A program made the translations under genes and the position numbers. Shown one piece after another: positions 50,396-58,945 of a stretch of 64,000 nt of DNA. The notes beneath the pieces were generated by a model, which was not told where the DNA came from, searched no databases, and saw only the letters and a program-made list of their open reading frames with translations. How positions within the stretch are numbered: position 1 is the stretch's first letter; each line of letters starts with the position of its first letter. Source of the stretch: Congregibacter variabilis (GTDB taxonomy: Bacteria; Pseudomonadota; Gammaproteobacteria; Pseudomonadales; Halieaceae); NCBI RefSeq assembly GCF_045689235.1, contig NZ_CP136864.1, positions 1,364,001 to 1,428,000 on the forward strand, given 5' to 3'.

Positions 50396-51436
50396 CTAGT
50401 ATCGGCTCTGTCTACGATATTGACTGGGGCTCATACCCTTCCAGCGCCTGTAGGCACGCCGAAAATTTGTAGTCTCAACGTAACCCAAAATCTCGGCGAT
50501 GTGATCTATGGAGAGCTCATGATTGGAAAGCAGTTCGTCGGCCCATTGAGACTTCACTCGAGTGAGCAATTCGCTGTAGCTAAAGCCCGCATGTCGAAGC
50601 TGGCGTCGCATGGTCCTGGGACTGAGCCCCAGGGTTTTAGCCATCTGCTCCAGGGAGGGGAACCCGTACGATGACTGTAACAATGTGCGTTGCACCTCCT
50701 GCGCGATAGATAGGGGACTTTCGCGTTCGCTAAAGAGTTGCTCACACTGCGTGCGGCACAAATTAAAGGATGATTCATTAGCAAGCGGCAACGGGAGATC
50801 TAGTGTTTCTTGAGCAAACCACATCCGGTTCCCTCCTGCGTCAAACACTAGTTTGCAACGAAAAAAATCGTGATAAATCTGGGCGTCGTCCGGCTCGGGG
50901 TAACTGAAATGAATTTCTTCAGCGACAACGCTGGATCCATTATCGACGCAGTAGTCATCGCCTAGGATCGTCGCTTGATACTTGTAAATAGAAGCAAACT
51001 GCTCATCAATGAGGTAGCGGCCAAGCGCTGCGCCACAGGGAACGATATCAAAATCAAAAGCAGCGCGACGACCCGATTCGAAGTAGCCAGTGCGACCGAT
51101 CGCTCCTGATATGACGGCGTATGATGCTCCCAGTATAAGACTGTCGCGATAGCTTGCCGCACTCAGAATACCCAGGCCCAGAATCCCTAGGGCGCCAAAG
51201 CTTGCCATTCGTCCAGCTTTCAGCCCAAGCGAGCTGTCTCCACTGGCTTGGAGAATTTTCTCCAGCAACAAAAAGTACTTATCTGAAGAAATCAAAAACT
51301 GAGAGTTATCGAGATCTTCTCTGGACACAGCCATTTCCGTCAGGACAGCGTCCAAATCAACATCTAAGTCACGAGCAATGGTAAGCGCGGGGACACATAT
51401 TTCGGAATTCAAATAGTACTTTTTTTCGGCAGACAT
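50396..51436 (-). CDS. AraC-family transcriptional regulator with arabinose-binding-type N-domain
   Basis: The 346-residue protein has an N-terminal ligand-like domain (VPALTIARDLDVDLDAVLTE, SSLGLKAGRMASFGALGILG) of the OruR/ArgR-type group. A C-terminal AraC double helix-turn-helix follows (SLEQMAKTLGLSPRTMRRQL, RHAGFSYSELLTRVKSQWAD, HIAEILGYVETTNFRRAYRR, WKGMSPSQYR). It probably senses a small molecule and activates nearby catabolic genes, here the TonB receptor and hydroxylase 163 nt downstream. The start has a weak ribosome-binding site. Confidence 0.88.
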   Translation of the reverse strand: MSAEKKYYLNSEICVPALTIARDLDVDLDAVLTEMAVSREDLDNSQFLISSDKYFLLLEKILQASGDSSLGLKAGRMASFGALGILGLGILSAASYRDSLILGASYAVISGAIGRTGYFESGRRAAFDFDIVPCGAALGRYLIDEQFASIYKYQATILGDDYCVDNGSSVVAEEIHFSYPEPDDAQIYHDFFRCKLVFDAGGNRMWFAQETLDLPLPLANESSFNLCRTQCEQLFSERESPLSIAQEVQRTLLQSSYGFPSLEQMAKTLGLSPRTMRRQLRHAGFSYSELLTRVKSQWADELLSNHELSIDHIAEILGYVETTNFRRAYRRWKGMSPSQYRRQSRY

Positions 51437-51726
51437 GTTTTGCGTCAGTTTTCTTTATTATTGGCAACGGGATACTTTTTGACACCCCCATGAAAGGAGC
51501 GTCGAGTGTAAGATGCCTCAAACATCATCTGCAAGAAAGACCACCGAGGGTCCCTTTGCGTTCTGCCACCTACTGGTCTCAGCACCTCCCCGCTATAGAT
51601 TTTTGCGATCTTGACCGATCAAATACAGCTTTGCGCGTGTGCGCCCGGGCCCGCTTCAGGACTCCCCATAAAACTCTTTTTGATGACTGCGGCACAAGCG
51701 GCAACGCAAGCCAAAAGCGCCGAGGC

Positions 51727-52671
51727 TTACAGCCCCAGCGCGCTTTTGAGTTTCTCGACCAGCTCCTGGTTATCGTAGCTATGAGGTCCCCAGCTATTGA
51801 GCTGCACCAGCTCCCGGATCTTGGTTTCGATAGTGAGCTGTTGCTCTTCGGCGTTGGGTACCACGACGTAGCGACGTAGCGGTGCATCAGCAAACAATGC
51901 ATGTTTATAGGCCAACGTGACCTCGTTGGGTTTCTTGTAGGAGAGTTCCACTTCCTCCATCGCCTTGTACTGCTTTTCCATGTCTGAGGTGACAATACCG
52001 CCACCACCTACAACGCGGGCCATGGAGCGCTTGACCGCACTGCGCCGAATATGTGTCTGGTAGTTGCCGGGCTCGATAACGCTAACCGAAACCCCCAGAG
52101 GCTCCAGCTCAGCAGCGAGCGAATCAGTAAAGGCTTCGATGTAGTGCTTGCTGCCGCTGTACGCAGCGAATCCTGGGCCGGACACGGTTCCCGCTATTGA
52201 TCCCGTTGTTGCAATGCGTCCTCTCGACTCTATGACCAAAGGAGCGAAAGCCTTGGTCGTGCGCAGCACACCTTCGACGTTCACTTGATAAACCAAGTTC
52301 AGCACGTCGAGCTCGGTGTCCAATACAGCTCCACCGTCGTAGATGCCTGCATTGTTTACCAGTGCATAAAGGCCTGTTCCACGCTCTTGGATGTATTGCA
52401 CCGCTTCGTCGACCTGATCTTGCTTCGTGACATCCAGGCGAAGCGCGGTAATGTTATCGATGGTGTTGAGCTCGGCCATTTCAGCGTCAGTGCGCGCACC
52501 TGCGTAAACGTGATGCCCCTCTTTAGCAAGTGACTCGGCTAGGTTCCGGCCGATACCAGTGGTCGCACCGGTAATCAGTATGGACTTCTGCGGTTCGGGG
52601 TTTTGAGCAACTGAAGCAAGCGATATAGTGACTAGTAGCATGCCTATCAGGCGTGAAAATAGTGTCGGCAT
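51727..52671 (-). CDS. Short-chain dehydrogenase/reductase with N-terminal leader, paralogue 2
   Basis: I start at the ATG at 52671 (MPTLFSRLIGMLLVTISLAS); the frame is open farther upstream but similarity to paralogue 1 begins here. The 314-residue protein keeps ITGATTGIGRNLAESLAKEG, LVNNAGIYDGG, TTGSIAGTVSG and AAYSGSKHYIEAF. About one third of the differences from paralogue 1 fall in the leader, and the catalytic residues are identical. The two copies probably share a reaction on related alcohols or ketones. It lies between the AraC regulator and the anchored alpha/beta hydrolase, all on the minus strand. Confidence 0.9.
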   Translation of the reverse strand: MPTLFSRLIGMLLVTISLASVAQNPEPQKSILITGATTGIGRNLAESLAKEGHHVYAGARTDAEMAELNTIDNITALRLDVTKQDQVDEAVQYIQERGTGLYALVNNAGIYDGGAVLDTELDVLNLVYQVNVEGVLRTTKAFAPLVIESRGRIATTGSIAGTVSGPGFAAYSGSKHYIEAFTDSLAAELEPLGVSVSVIEPGNYQTHIRRSAVKRSMARVVGGGGIVTSDMEKQYKAMEEVELSYKKPNEVTLAYKHALFADAPLRRYVVVPNAEEQQLTIETKIRELVQLNSWGPHSYDNQELVEKLKSALGL

Positions 52672-52717
52672 TTTGTTTCTCCGGATAATCAACCGCTCGA
52701 GCCTAGCATAGGTCCGC
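51727..52717. repeat. Direct duplication, copy 2 (SDR gene plus leader)
   Basis: Counterpart of 44294-45285. The two copies are in direct orientation, about 7.4 kb apart, and enclose the SMP-30-like, hydroxylase, TonB-receptor and AraC genes. Recombination between them could delete or amplify that block. Confidence 0.85.
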
Positions 52718-52804
52718 CCTCTAGTTTGGGTCCTTAGAGAAAGATCTATCAGCGATGGCGCGTGATTGGCTTTGAGTGACCCTCTAACATTTTGCGCTGA
52801 AGAC

Positions 52805-53833
52805 TTAAGCTGAGTTAACACGCTCAACAAATTGGCGTATTTTTTCGATCCCTTCGGGAGCTGACGAAAGATCAGCATGATCCGTACCCGGCAATTCTAC
52901 GAACTCGGCATCGGGTATAGCGTCAGCGGTGGCCCGACCCAAGCGCACTGGCACCGCGAGGTCTCCAGCAAAGTGAAGCACCAGTGTTGGGCAGGTAAGT
53001 CCCGGCAAGAGTTTTCGCACGTCTGTCTGCTTTATATACTCGATAAGTTGTTTCACTGAACTTCTGGTAGATATGAGTCGCTCGAAAGCAACATAAGTTT
53101 CGTCGCTGATAACTTCCGGGGGCACACTAGGAAAAAAAACGCTCCTTAATTTACCGGTACCCCATGCGGAGGCAATAAGATCCAGCATCTTCTCTTCGAT
53201 GCCCCCAGGGAAGTCCTCGCCCTGAAGCCAACGCGCAGTAGTGCCGACTAGAATCAACCCCTTCACTCGTTCGGGGTGATCGTGGGCAAACTTGATACAC
53301 ATCGGGCCACCTTCAGATAGACCGTACAAAATCACCTTATCCAACCCCACGGCATCCAATACCGCTTCAATATCGTGTACGCGCTCGGTCATGTCGGGGA
53401 CATTCATGCAAGGATCTGAGAGCCCCTGCCCCCGCTTATCAAAAGTAACAATATTGCTAAACTCACCGATAGCTTCCACAGTATTGCGAATCGACGGCAG
53501 GTGGGAGCATATATTCAGGTGCGAGATAATACCCGGCGCCATCATTATTTCGTGTGGGCCATGCCCCATCTGCGCGTAGGCGATTCGCAAGCCGTCGCTG
53601 TGAGCGAACTTGACAGGGTATGGAGCGGGCGCCGTGAGCTCCGAAAGGCTAATTGACCTCTGAACCGTTTCGCCGGAGGGAGCGGCGGCACTTTTTCGAG
53701 CATTGGTGATGCGTTTTGTGACGATAGTCAGAATTGAAATCGCCACGCCCAGCAGAGCGAGCATGGCGGCTGCGCCACTAAGGAGTGACTCGTGCTCAGA
53801 TATCCAACTGCCAATCGCAGCAAAGAACTCCAT
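52805..53833 (-). CDS. Membrane-anchored alpha/beta hydrolase
   Basis: I use the ATG at 53833 (MEFFAAIGSWISEHESLLSG); a TTG ten codons upstream is possible. The protein has about 342 residues. An N-terminal helix (SGAAAMLALLGVAISILTIV) is followed by a linker and a hydrolase fold: LRIAYAQMGHGPHEIMMAPG, FDKRGQGLSDPC, nucleophile elbow YGLSEGGPMCIKF, acid near VLHFAGDLAVPV and histidine in PGTDHADLSS. It resembles hydrolase domains found beside adenylate cyclases and in esterases. It could hydrolyse esters or lactones at the inner membrane, consistent with the gene cluster, but the substrate is unproven. Confidence 0.83.
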   Translation of the reverse strand: MEFFAAIGSWISEHESLLSGAAAMLALLGVAISILTIVTKRITNARKSAAAPSGETVQRSISLSELTAPAPYPVKFAHSDGLRIAYAQMGHGPHEIMMAPGIISHLNICSHLPSIRNTVEAIGEFSNIVTFDKRGQGLSDPCMNVPDMTERVHDIEAVLDAVGLDKVILYGLSEGGPMCIKFAHDHPERVKGLILVGTTARWLQGEDFPGGIEEKMLDLIASAWGTGKLRSVFFPSVPPEVISDETYVAFERLISTRSSVKQLIEYIKQTDVRKLLPGLTCPTLVLHFAGDLAVPVRLGRATADAIPDAEFVELPGTDHADLSSAPEGIEKIRQFVERVNSA

Positions 53834-54015
53834 TGCATTTGAACCAGCTATCACAGAACGCAAAGACTAGCAGGTATTTTGGAACCACGTGACTCAAAAA
53901 ATAATCATTCGATCTGCTGTCTTTGGACCGATGGGCACCGCCCTTTTTGATTGCCTCCGTGTAATACTCCTTGATCGCAGAGTATCCGACTCTGCCACCC
54001 CCATAAGAGCGCATC

Positions 54016-54237
54016 GTGAATAGAATAGAGAAGTTAAAGAACGACCTATACAGCTTTGAAGAGCTCGATACCCTGGAAAAGAACGCAACCCAATTGCGCG
54101 ATGCCGAAACCCTGCGGCTCATTACTCGTAGCCGTGCCTCAAAGACAGCAAAAGGCGAACAGCCTAAAAGCACCGTTGATGCAGATGGTGAGCCACTGAC
54201 CAAAAGGGCTCGACGGGAAGCGAAAGCCAAGCGTTAG
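54016..54237 (+). CDS. Small charged protein, function unknown
   Basis: The 73-residue frame starts on GTG at 54016 and reads MNRIEKLKNDLYSFEELDTL, EKNATQLRDAETLRLITRSR and a very basic end TKRARREAKAKR. It is hydrophilic and helical and has no leader. The basic tail could bind nucleic acid. It precedes the YeeN-type gene by 94 nt. No family is recognised. Confidence 0.5.
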   Translation: MNRIEKLKNDLYSFEELDTLEKNATQLRDAETLRLITRSRASKTAKGEQPKSTVDADGEPLTKRARREAKAKR

Positions 54238-54331
54238 CGACGGGCCGCTTAGAGTAATAGCTCACGCTGGATACCAAGAAGCTAAAGCTTTATCTTGCGC
54301 TACCAATCAGCGCTAAAAACGGGAACAGATT

Positions 54332-55045
54332 ATGGGCAGAGCCTACCAAAACCGAAAATTGTCCATGGCCAAAACCTCGGACCAAAAAGCCCGCGTTTAT
54401 AGCAAGTACGCTCGGGAGATTTATGTTTCGGCAAAATCTGGCGGTCTGGATCCGACCGGCAACCTGGCCTTGCGCAGCATTATTGACCGGGCCAAGAAAG
54501 ACCAGGTACCCACTCATGTCATCGACAAGGCTATAGACAAGGCCAAGGGCACCGGTGGCGAAGATTTCGCTCTGGCACGCTACGAAGGCTTCGGCCCCAG
54601 CGGCTCTATGCTTATCGTGGATTGCCTCACCGACAACCCCAACCGTACCTTTGGCGATGTGCGCCTGTGCTTCAACAAGGCCAAATGCAAACTGGGTAAC
54701 ACTGGTAGCGTCAGTCACTTGTTCGATCACACCGCCATATTTGTCTTCTCTCATAGCGACGAAGAGGCCGTTCTCGAAGCACTGATGATGGCCGACGTGG
54801 ATGTCAGCGACATAGAAAGTGAGGATGGAAAAGTTACCGTGTTCACACCTCAAACCGAATACTTCAAGGCACGGCAGGCTATTATTGATGAATACGGTGA
54901 GACTGACTTCGAGGTTGATGAAATTCAGTTCATACCGCAGTTATCTACACCCCTTGGCGATGAAGACCGGGAAGTGCTGGACAATCTAATCGACATGCTG
55001 GACTACCTTGAGGATGTACAGAGCATCTATCACAGCGCCACCTGA
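54332..55045 (+). CDS. YebC/PmpR-family protein of the YeeN subgroup
   Basis: The 237-residue protein begins MGRAYQNRKLSMAKTSDQKA and has the family pattern VYSKYAREIYVSAKSGGLDP, RAKKDQVPTHVIDKAIDKAK, RYEGFGPSGSMLIVDCLTDN, NRTFGDVRLCFNKAKCKLGN and SVSHLFDHTAIFVF. The short GRAYQNR start and DQKARVYSKY resemble E. coli YeeN more than YebC. Family members act in translation at polyproline-type stalls or as transcription factors; which applies here is not visible. The dioxygenase gene follows 13 nt after its stop, so they may be co-transcribed. Confidence 0.9.
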   Translation: MGRAYQNRKLSMAKTSDQKARVYSKYAREIYVSAKSGGLDPTGNLALRSIIDRAKKDQVPTHVIDKAIDKAKGTGGEDFALARYEGFGPSGSMLIVDCLTDNPNRTFGDVRLCFNKAKCKLGNTGSVSHLFDHTAIFVFSHSDEEAVLEALMMADVDVSDIESEDGKVTVFTPQTEYFKARQAIIDEYGETDFEVDEIQFIPQLSTPLGDEDREVLDNLIDMLDYLEDVQSIYHSAT

Positions 55046-55058
55046 GGGGAGAATAAAC

Positions 55059-55898
55059 GTGGGCGAAAAATCGCAGCTCAAGATCGAACCTTTAACACCA
55101 GCCATAGGTGCAGAAATCCTGGGAGTCGATCTGACTAACGTCACCCCAGAGCTGATCGAAGGTGTACGCGCAGCGCTACTTAAATACAAGGTAGTGTTCT
55201 TTCGCGATCAGCGAATATCACCACGACAGCATATCGATTTTGCCCGTGCATTCGGTGATCTGGAAATTCATCCGGCCACCCCAAAGAATCAGGTCGACCC
55301 CGAAATACTGCGGCTCGCACACGGGCCAGATTCAAGGGGCTCGGAAAACATGTGGCATTCAGACGTAACCTGGCGAGAAAAGCCGTCGCTGGGTTCTATT
55401 TTGCGCGCAGTAGAAGTGCCTGCAGTGGGCGGGGATACCTTGTTCGCAAATATGACCATGGCTTACGAGCGATTACCCGATGCCACTAAAGAAAAGATTC
55501 ACGATCGGATCGCAGTTCATGATATCGCCCGGGTATTTGCAAAACGATTGAACAAACGCCCAGAAGAACTGCACGCAAAGTATCCGTTGATGGAACACCC
55601 AGTAGTTCGAACGCATCCGGAAACCGGCGAACAAGTCGTGTATGTCAACGGGGCATTTACCAGTCATATCAAGGATATGGATCCCCAGGAGAGCAAGAGC
55701 TTACTGGATGAGTTGTATAAGTCTGCCTGGAATCCTGAGGTGCAGTGCCGCTTCAAGTGGCGGGCCAATTCCATAGCCTTTTGGGATAATCGAGCCTGCC
55801 AGCATTTCGCGGCGTCTGACTACTTCCCGGCGGTTCGTGTCATGGAGAGAGTCACCATTGCCGGCGACCGACCCTATTTTCAACATTCAAGCAATTAG
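55059..55898 (+). CDS. TauD/TfdA-family Fe(II)/2-oxoglutarate dioxygenase
   Basis: I start on GTG at 55059, seven bases after GGGGAG, giving 279 residues; an ATG at 55008 would overlap the YeeN-type gene. The jelly-roll enzyme has AIGAEILGVDLTNVTPELIE, VVFFRDQRISPRQHIDFARA, metal ligands HxD in NMWHSDVTWREKP and the distal His in RACQHFAASDYFPAVRVMER, whose arginine binds 2-oxoglutarate. Relatives oxidise taurine, alkyl sulfates or aryloxyacetates. A sulfonate or sulfate ester is a reasonable guess given the sulfatase and TSUP genes in the window, but they are not adjacent. Confidence 0.92.
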   Translation: MGEKSQLKIEPLTPAIGAEILGVDLTNVTPELIEGVRAALLKYKVVFFRDQRISPRQHIDFARAFGDLEIHPATPKNQVDPEILRLAHGPDSRGSENMWHSDVTWREKPSLGSILRAVEVPAVGGDTLFANMTMAYERLPDATKEKIHDRIAVHDIARVFAKRLNKRPEELHAKYPLMEHPVVRTHPETGEQVVYVNGAFTSHIKDMDPQESKSLLDELYKSAWNPEVQCRFKWRANSIAFWDNRACQHFAASDYFPAVRVMERVTIAGDRPYFQHSSN

Positions 55899-55935
55899 GG
55901 ATGTGAATGCAACACGCACATTAAAGCCAAGCTGA

Positions 55936-56736
55936 CTAGGGCTTGCTTGCATGACCCAGAATAGCCGTGTGCGGAAACATATAGCCTCCATCAACGGCGT
56001 ATTGCCGGCAGTTTTCTTTCATGTCTGCCATGATTGCGTCCTGCTTCTCCTGCGAAAAGGCCGCCACGTTCGCCCAGGTCCACAGACCGTCGATGACCGG
56101 GCCAAGCGTGTCGCAAGTCCACTGTGTCTCGTGGTCCGTCAGCTCAAAGCCCTCCAGGCCAGCGCTCTCCATCAGCGGTAAAAAGGTTTCTTTGTCGGTA
56201 ACGCCAAAGAGAGGACCGTGCGGAAGAGCCTGAGGATCATGATGCGCACTTACCGCACGCACAAAGCAACCGATAGAACTCTGCTCTGATGGGGCGCCCC
56301 ACACAGCGAAGACAAAGCGACCACCAGGCTTGAGCACCCGGGCTGCCTCAGCGAACACCTTATCTGGCTCTGGCAGGTGATGAACCACATAGTTGGCGAT
56401 GACTGCATCGAAACTATCGTCGTCTGCAGGGATTTGCTCGCCGTCAGCGAGTTTGAACGAAAGTTCAGGGTTAGCGGCCTTTGCCGCCGCAACCATCCCC
56501 TCGGAAAAATCGACACCAGTGGCAATCGCGCCAGCGTCGGCGAGGGCGCGGGTTGAGTTGCCCGGGCCACAGCCAATGTCCAAGACACGACTACCCGAAG
56601 TCACGTTGGCAGCCTCGATTACTCGAGGAAGCATTTGTCCTGTGAGCATCGAGAAGGTATCCAGATAAGAGTCCGCACAGCGTGACCAGGTCTCGGTTTC
56701 GTACTCAATGATGAATTTCTTGTCTGAGTCGTTCAT
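55936..56736 (-). CDS. Class I SAM-dependent methyltransferase
   Basis: The 266-residue protein starts at the ATG at 56736 after GGAG. SAM motif I is RVLDIGCGPGNSTRALADAG. It continues GVDFSEGMVAAAKAANPELS, LADGEQIPADDDSFDAVIAN, YVVHHLPEPDKVFAEAARVL and KPGGRFVFAVWG, the UbiE/Methyltransf_11 pattern. No leader is present. The substrate is unknown. It faces the dioxygenase gene with 37 nt between stops. Confidence 0.87.
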   Translation of the reverse strand: MNDSDKKFIIEYETETWSRCADSYLDTFSMLTGQMLPRVIEAANVTSGSRVLDIGCGPGNSTRALADAGAIATGVDFSEGMVAAAKAANPELSFKLADGEQIPADDDSFDAVIANYVVHHLPEPDKVFAEAARVLKPGGRFVFAVWGAPSEQSSIGCFVRAVSAHHDPQALPHGPLFGVTDKETFLPLMESAGLEGFELTDHETQWTCDTLGPVIDGLWTWANVAAFSQEKQDAIMADMKENCRQYAVDGGYMFPHTAILGHASKP

Positions 56737-56905
56737 AGGTGGCGCTCCGCTATGTTTATTGGGATCAGACGCCAGACCAGCTACGCCCGCTGTCGCTGCA
56801 GATTTTTTAAAGCAACGGCATCATGGCAGAGTTACTCTCGTGCGTCTGCTAAAGCCGAAGCCCATAGATGACTCATCTATCTCTCATCGATCCTCCATCT
56901 ATCAC

Positions 56906-57436
56906 TTATCGATCGTCTATCGGCACCATAATGTGTGCATAAGGAGTATCACCCCACATGACATAGGGCCCCCCTGCATGCGGGTTGTTGGTAATCGACT
57001 GGAGAAGTTCTCTGGGCACAATCATCATGAGATGGGCGCCCTCCTTGATGAAATCGGGAGCATCTTTACCCATGGGATGCATGGGATTTGAATTACTGAC
57101 CCCGGCATCGCCCTGGAGCATGTAGGAAAAGCCCACCGACGTTGGCGTGAACGATGCGCCACTGCCCATTGCCTGCATCATTTCCATCCAGACTGCGTCG
57201 TTACACATAGGCGCGCCATCGTCCGGCAGGGTCTCCGGAAGACAGGTCCAGCCATTACTCCCCTCGGCGATCACCTTGCCGCGATACATCACTGCCGCGT
57301 TGTCACTAATCATGGCTGGTCCGGCGGAACGGGCTAGGGCAATAAGGCCGGCTGTGTCTTCTGCCAGTGCAACCGATACGGCACCTGCACCGGCTATGCA
57401 GACTGTGAGGCTTGTTTGGACGATTATTTTTATCAT
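56906..57436 (-). CDS. Small exported protein, function unknown
   Basis: I start at the ATG at 57436, eight bases after GAGG, giving 176 residues with a signal peptide (MIKIIVQTSLTVCIAGAGAV, cleavage near ALAED). The mature part includes ALARSAGPAMISDNAAVMYR, SNGWTCLPETLPDDGAPMCN, DAVWMEMMQAMG, SVGFSYMLQGDAGVSNSNPM and EGAHLMMIVPRELLQSITNN. Two cysteines may form a disulfide. The pattern recurs as uncharacterised exported proteins in proteobacteria, but I cannot assign a named family or function. Confidence 0.65.
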   Translation of the reverse strand: MIKIIVQTSLTVCIAGAGAVSVALAEDTAGLIALARSAGPAMISDNAAVMYRGKVIAEGSNGWTCLPETLPDDGAPMCNDAVWMEMMQAMGSGASFTPTSVGFSYMLQGDAGVSNSNPMHPMGKDAPDFIKEGAHLMMIVPRELLQSITNNPHAGGPYVMWGDTPYAHIMVPIDDR

Positions 57437-57629
57437 TGCTATATCCTCGATTTGAGCTGTCCTATGACTGTAGTCCAAGAAACTTGGCAGCGCCAAAATT
57501 TGCCAATCTACTGTCTAAAGGTCGTTCGCTCGCCAAGTGTTCAAAAGTCTTACGGTTCTCAGTTGGGTCCCGATAGGTCACAATCAGCAATACATTTTTG
57601 AAGCACAGCACTGCGGGCGCAAATCACGC

Positions 57630-58178
57630 ATGAACAAGGATCATTCGAGCGAGGGCTTGTTAGAATTTCTCAGGGAAGCAACCCTCGCCGGGCTTATGGC
57701 ACCAACCCTGGCACGGAGCCGTCGCGCAGCGGCGCGGGCGCTATTTGTCAAGCTATCCGAAAGCGAGGCGGCGGACCTGCGGCAATTGGATATCGATGCA
57801 CTTAAGTCCCGATTTCTTGATACCCAGAGCGACGGTCTGCGCAGTGAGGTCGTGGAGCTATATTCGGAGCGTCTGCGTGGGGCGCTCGATGATTACTTCC
57901 GTTTCGTGGAGTCCCCGGACGTCTTTTCTTCAAAAGCTGTGCGCCCACAGGCGGCGTCGCCACGGGACAAGCAAGCGCCGACATCAAGAGAACAACGTGC
58001 CCTGGAAACCGTGCGCCTTAGTGCCCCTCGGCAACGCCCGGATGTTATTCCTATCTCCCTCAAACAGGACCGCGTGGTTTATCTACATGGAATACCTGCA
58101 GACCTGACACCCCAGGAGGCTCGTAAGATTTCCAGAGTCGTCGAAGCGCTGGCTAGTGAAGCCGAGGAAGACGATTGA
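57630..58178 (+). CDS. Cytoplasmic protein of unknown function, first gene of the nifJ-side unit
   Basis: The ATG at 57630 (MNKDHSSEGLLEFLREATLA) gives 182 residues; the frame is open upstream but has no better site. The N-terminal part is helical (RSRRAAARALFVKLSESEAA). The centre contains RSEVVELYSERLRGALDDYF. A basic linker follows, and the end reads DRVVYLHGIPADLTPQEARK then SRVVEALASEAEEDD. No leader, no catalytic motif and no recognised family. It is translationally coupled to the next membrane-protein gene (TTGA overlap). Confidence 0.6.
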   Translation: MNKDHSSEGLLEFLREATLAGLMAPTLARSRRAAARALFVKLSESEAADLRQLDIDALKSRFLDTQSDGLRSEVVELYSERLRGALDDYFRFVESPDVFSSKAVRPQAASPRDKQAPTSREQRALETVRLSAPRQRPDVIPISLKQDRVVYLHGIPADLTPQEARKISRVVEALASEAEEDD

Positions 58179-58765
58179 ACCGCTGGCTAATAGCACTGCC
58201 GCTGGTGGTTTTCGGCATTGGCGGCCTGGGCCTCTACGCACTGTTCGTCTCTCAGGCAGACGATGCCTCATTTCGGGAAAACCTGCTGCCGGAACTGATT
58301 GGTTTCTGTCTGGAGGGTTTCTTTCTGGTGGGCCTGTTCACCTTCGTGCAGCAGTTGCGCGACTATTATCATCGTCGCGAGCAGTGGCTAAGCCTGCGCA
58401 GTGCCCTGCGGGATTTCCTGTCACATTTGGATCTGGCGTTTCTGGCACCAGACGCAGAGCCCGCCACCACAAGTGATCTTGAATCACAGCCACTGATGGT
58501 TCAGCGGCTGATCGGCTTACTCAATGACACGCAGCTCGACGTCGAAACACTGGTCGCCCTTAAGCGCGTTGCAATTTCCACCCTGCCCCTGGCCCGGGAT
58601 CTCATCAATATAGCCGCACAGCTGAGCACGCGTCATATGCGCTGCTGGATTGCTATCGTAGCGTCTATCGATAACCTCGCTGAGGCAGATACCAGGGAGC
58701 AGGCGGAACTACCCCTAAATGAACTGTTAAGGCGATTGGCGGAGTTTGACAGCCTGAAGCTGTGA
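58175..58765 (+). CDS. Two-helix inner-membrane protein of unknown function
   Basis: The gene starts on TTG at 58175, overlapping the previous stop by four bases and preceded by GAGGAAG. The 196-residue protein has two N-terminal membrane helices (WLIALPLVVFGIGGLGLYAL and LIGFCLEGFFLVGLFTFVQQ). A long cytoplasmic helical domain follows (RDYYHRREQWLSLRSALRDF, LDVETLVALKRVAISTLPLA). No family is recognised. With the preceding gene it forms a coupled pair, and both precede nifJ on the same strand, 180 nt upstream. Confidence 0.65.
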   Translation: MNRWLIALPLVVFGIGGLGLYALFVSQADDASFRENLLPELIGFCLEGFFLVGLFTFVQQLRDYYHRREQWLSLRSALRDFLSHLDLAFLAPDAEPATTSDLESQPLMVQRLIGLLNDTQLDVETLVALKRVAISTLPLARDLINIAAQLSTRHMRCWIAIVASIDNLAEADTREQAELPLNELLRRLAEFDSLKL

Positions 58766-58945
58766 CCAAATCCCTGTGAACCGTCTGCATTGTTCACACC
58801 AGCTGCGCAGCGCACTGGCGAGCCTGTCTAACCGTGGACCCCAAAGGCCAGGAAGCATCAATTCCACACATTCCTGACCGAGGTCAATGCCTCACTCTGT
58901 CTACGACCACACTATATGGGCTCACGGTCACACCGGGAGCCGCTT

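Noticed and set aside
54290..54853. 187-residue open frame antisense to the YeeN-type gene
   Set aside because: The plus-strand protein matches its family throughout; the antisense frame does not.
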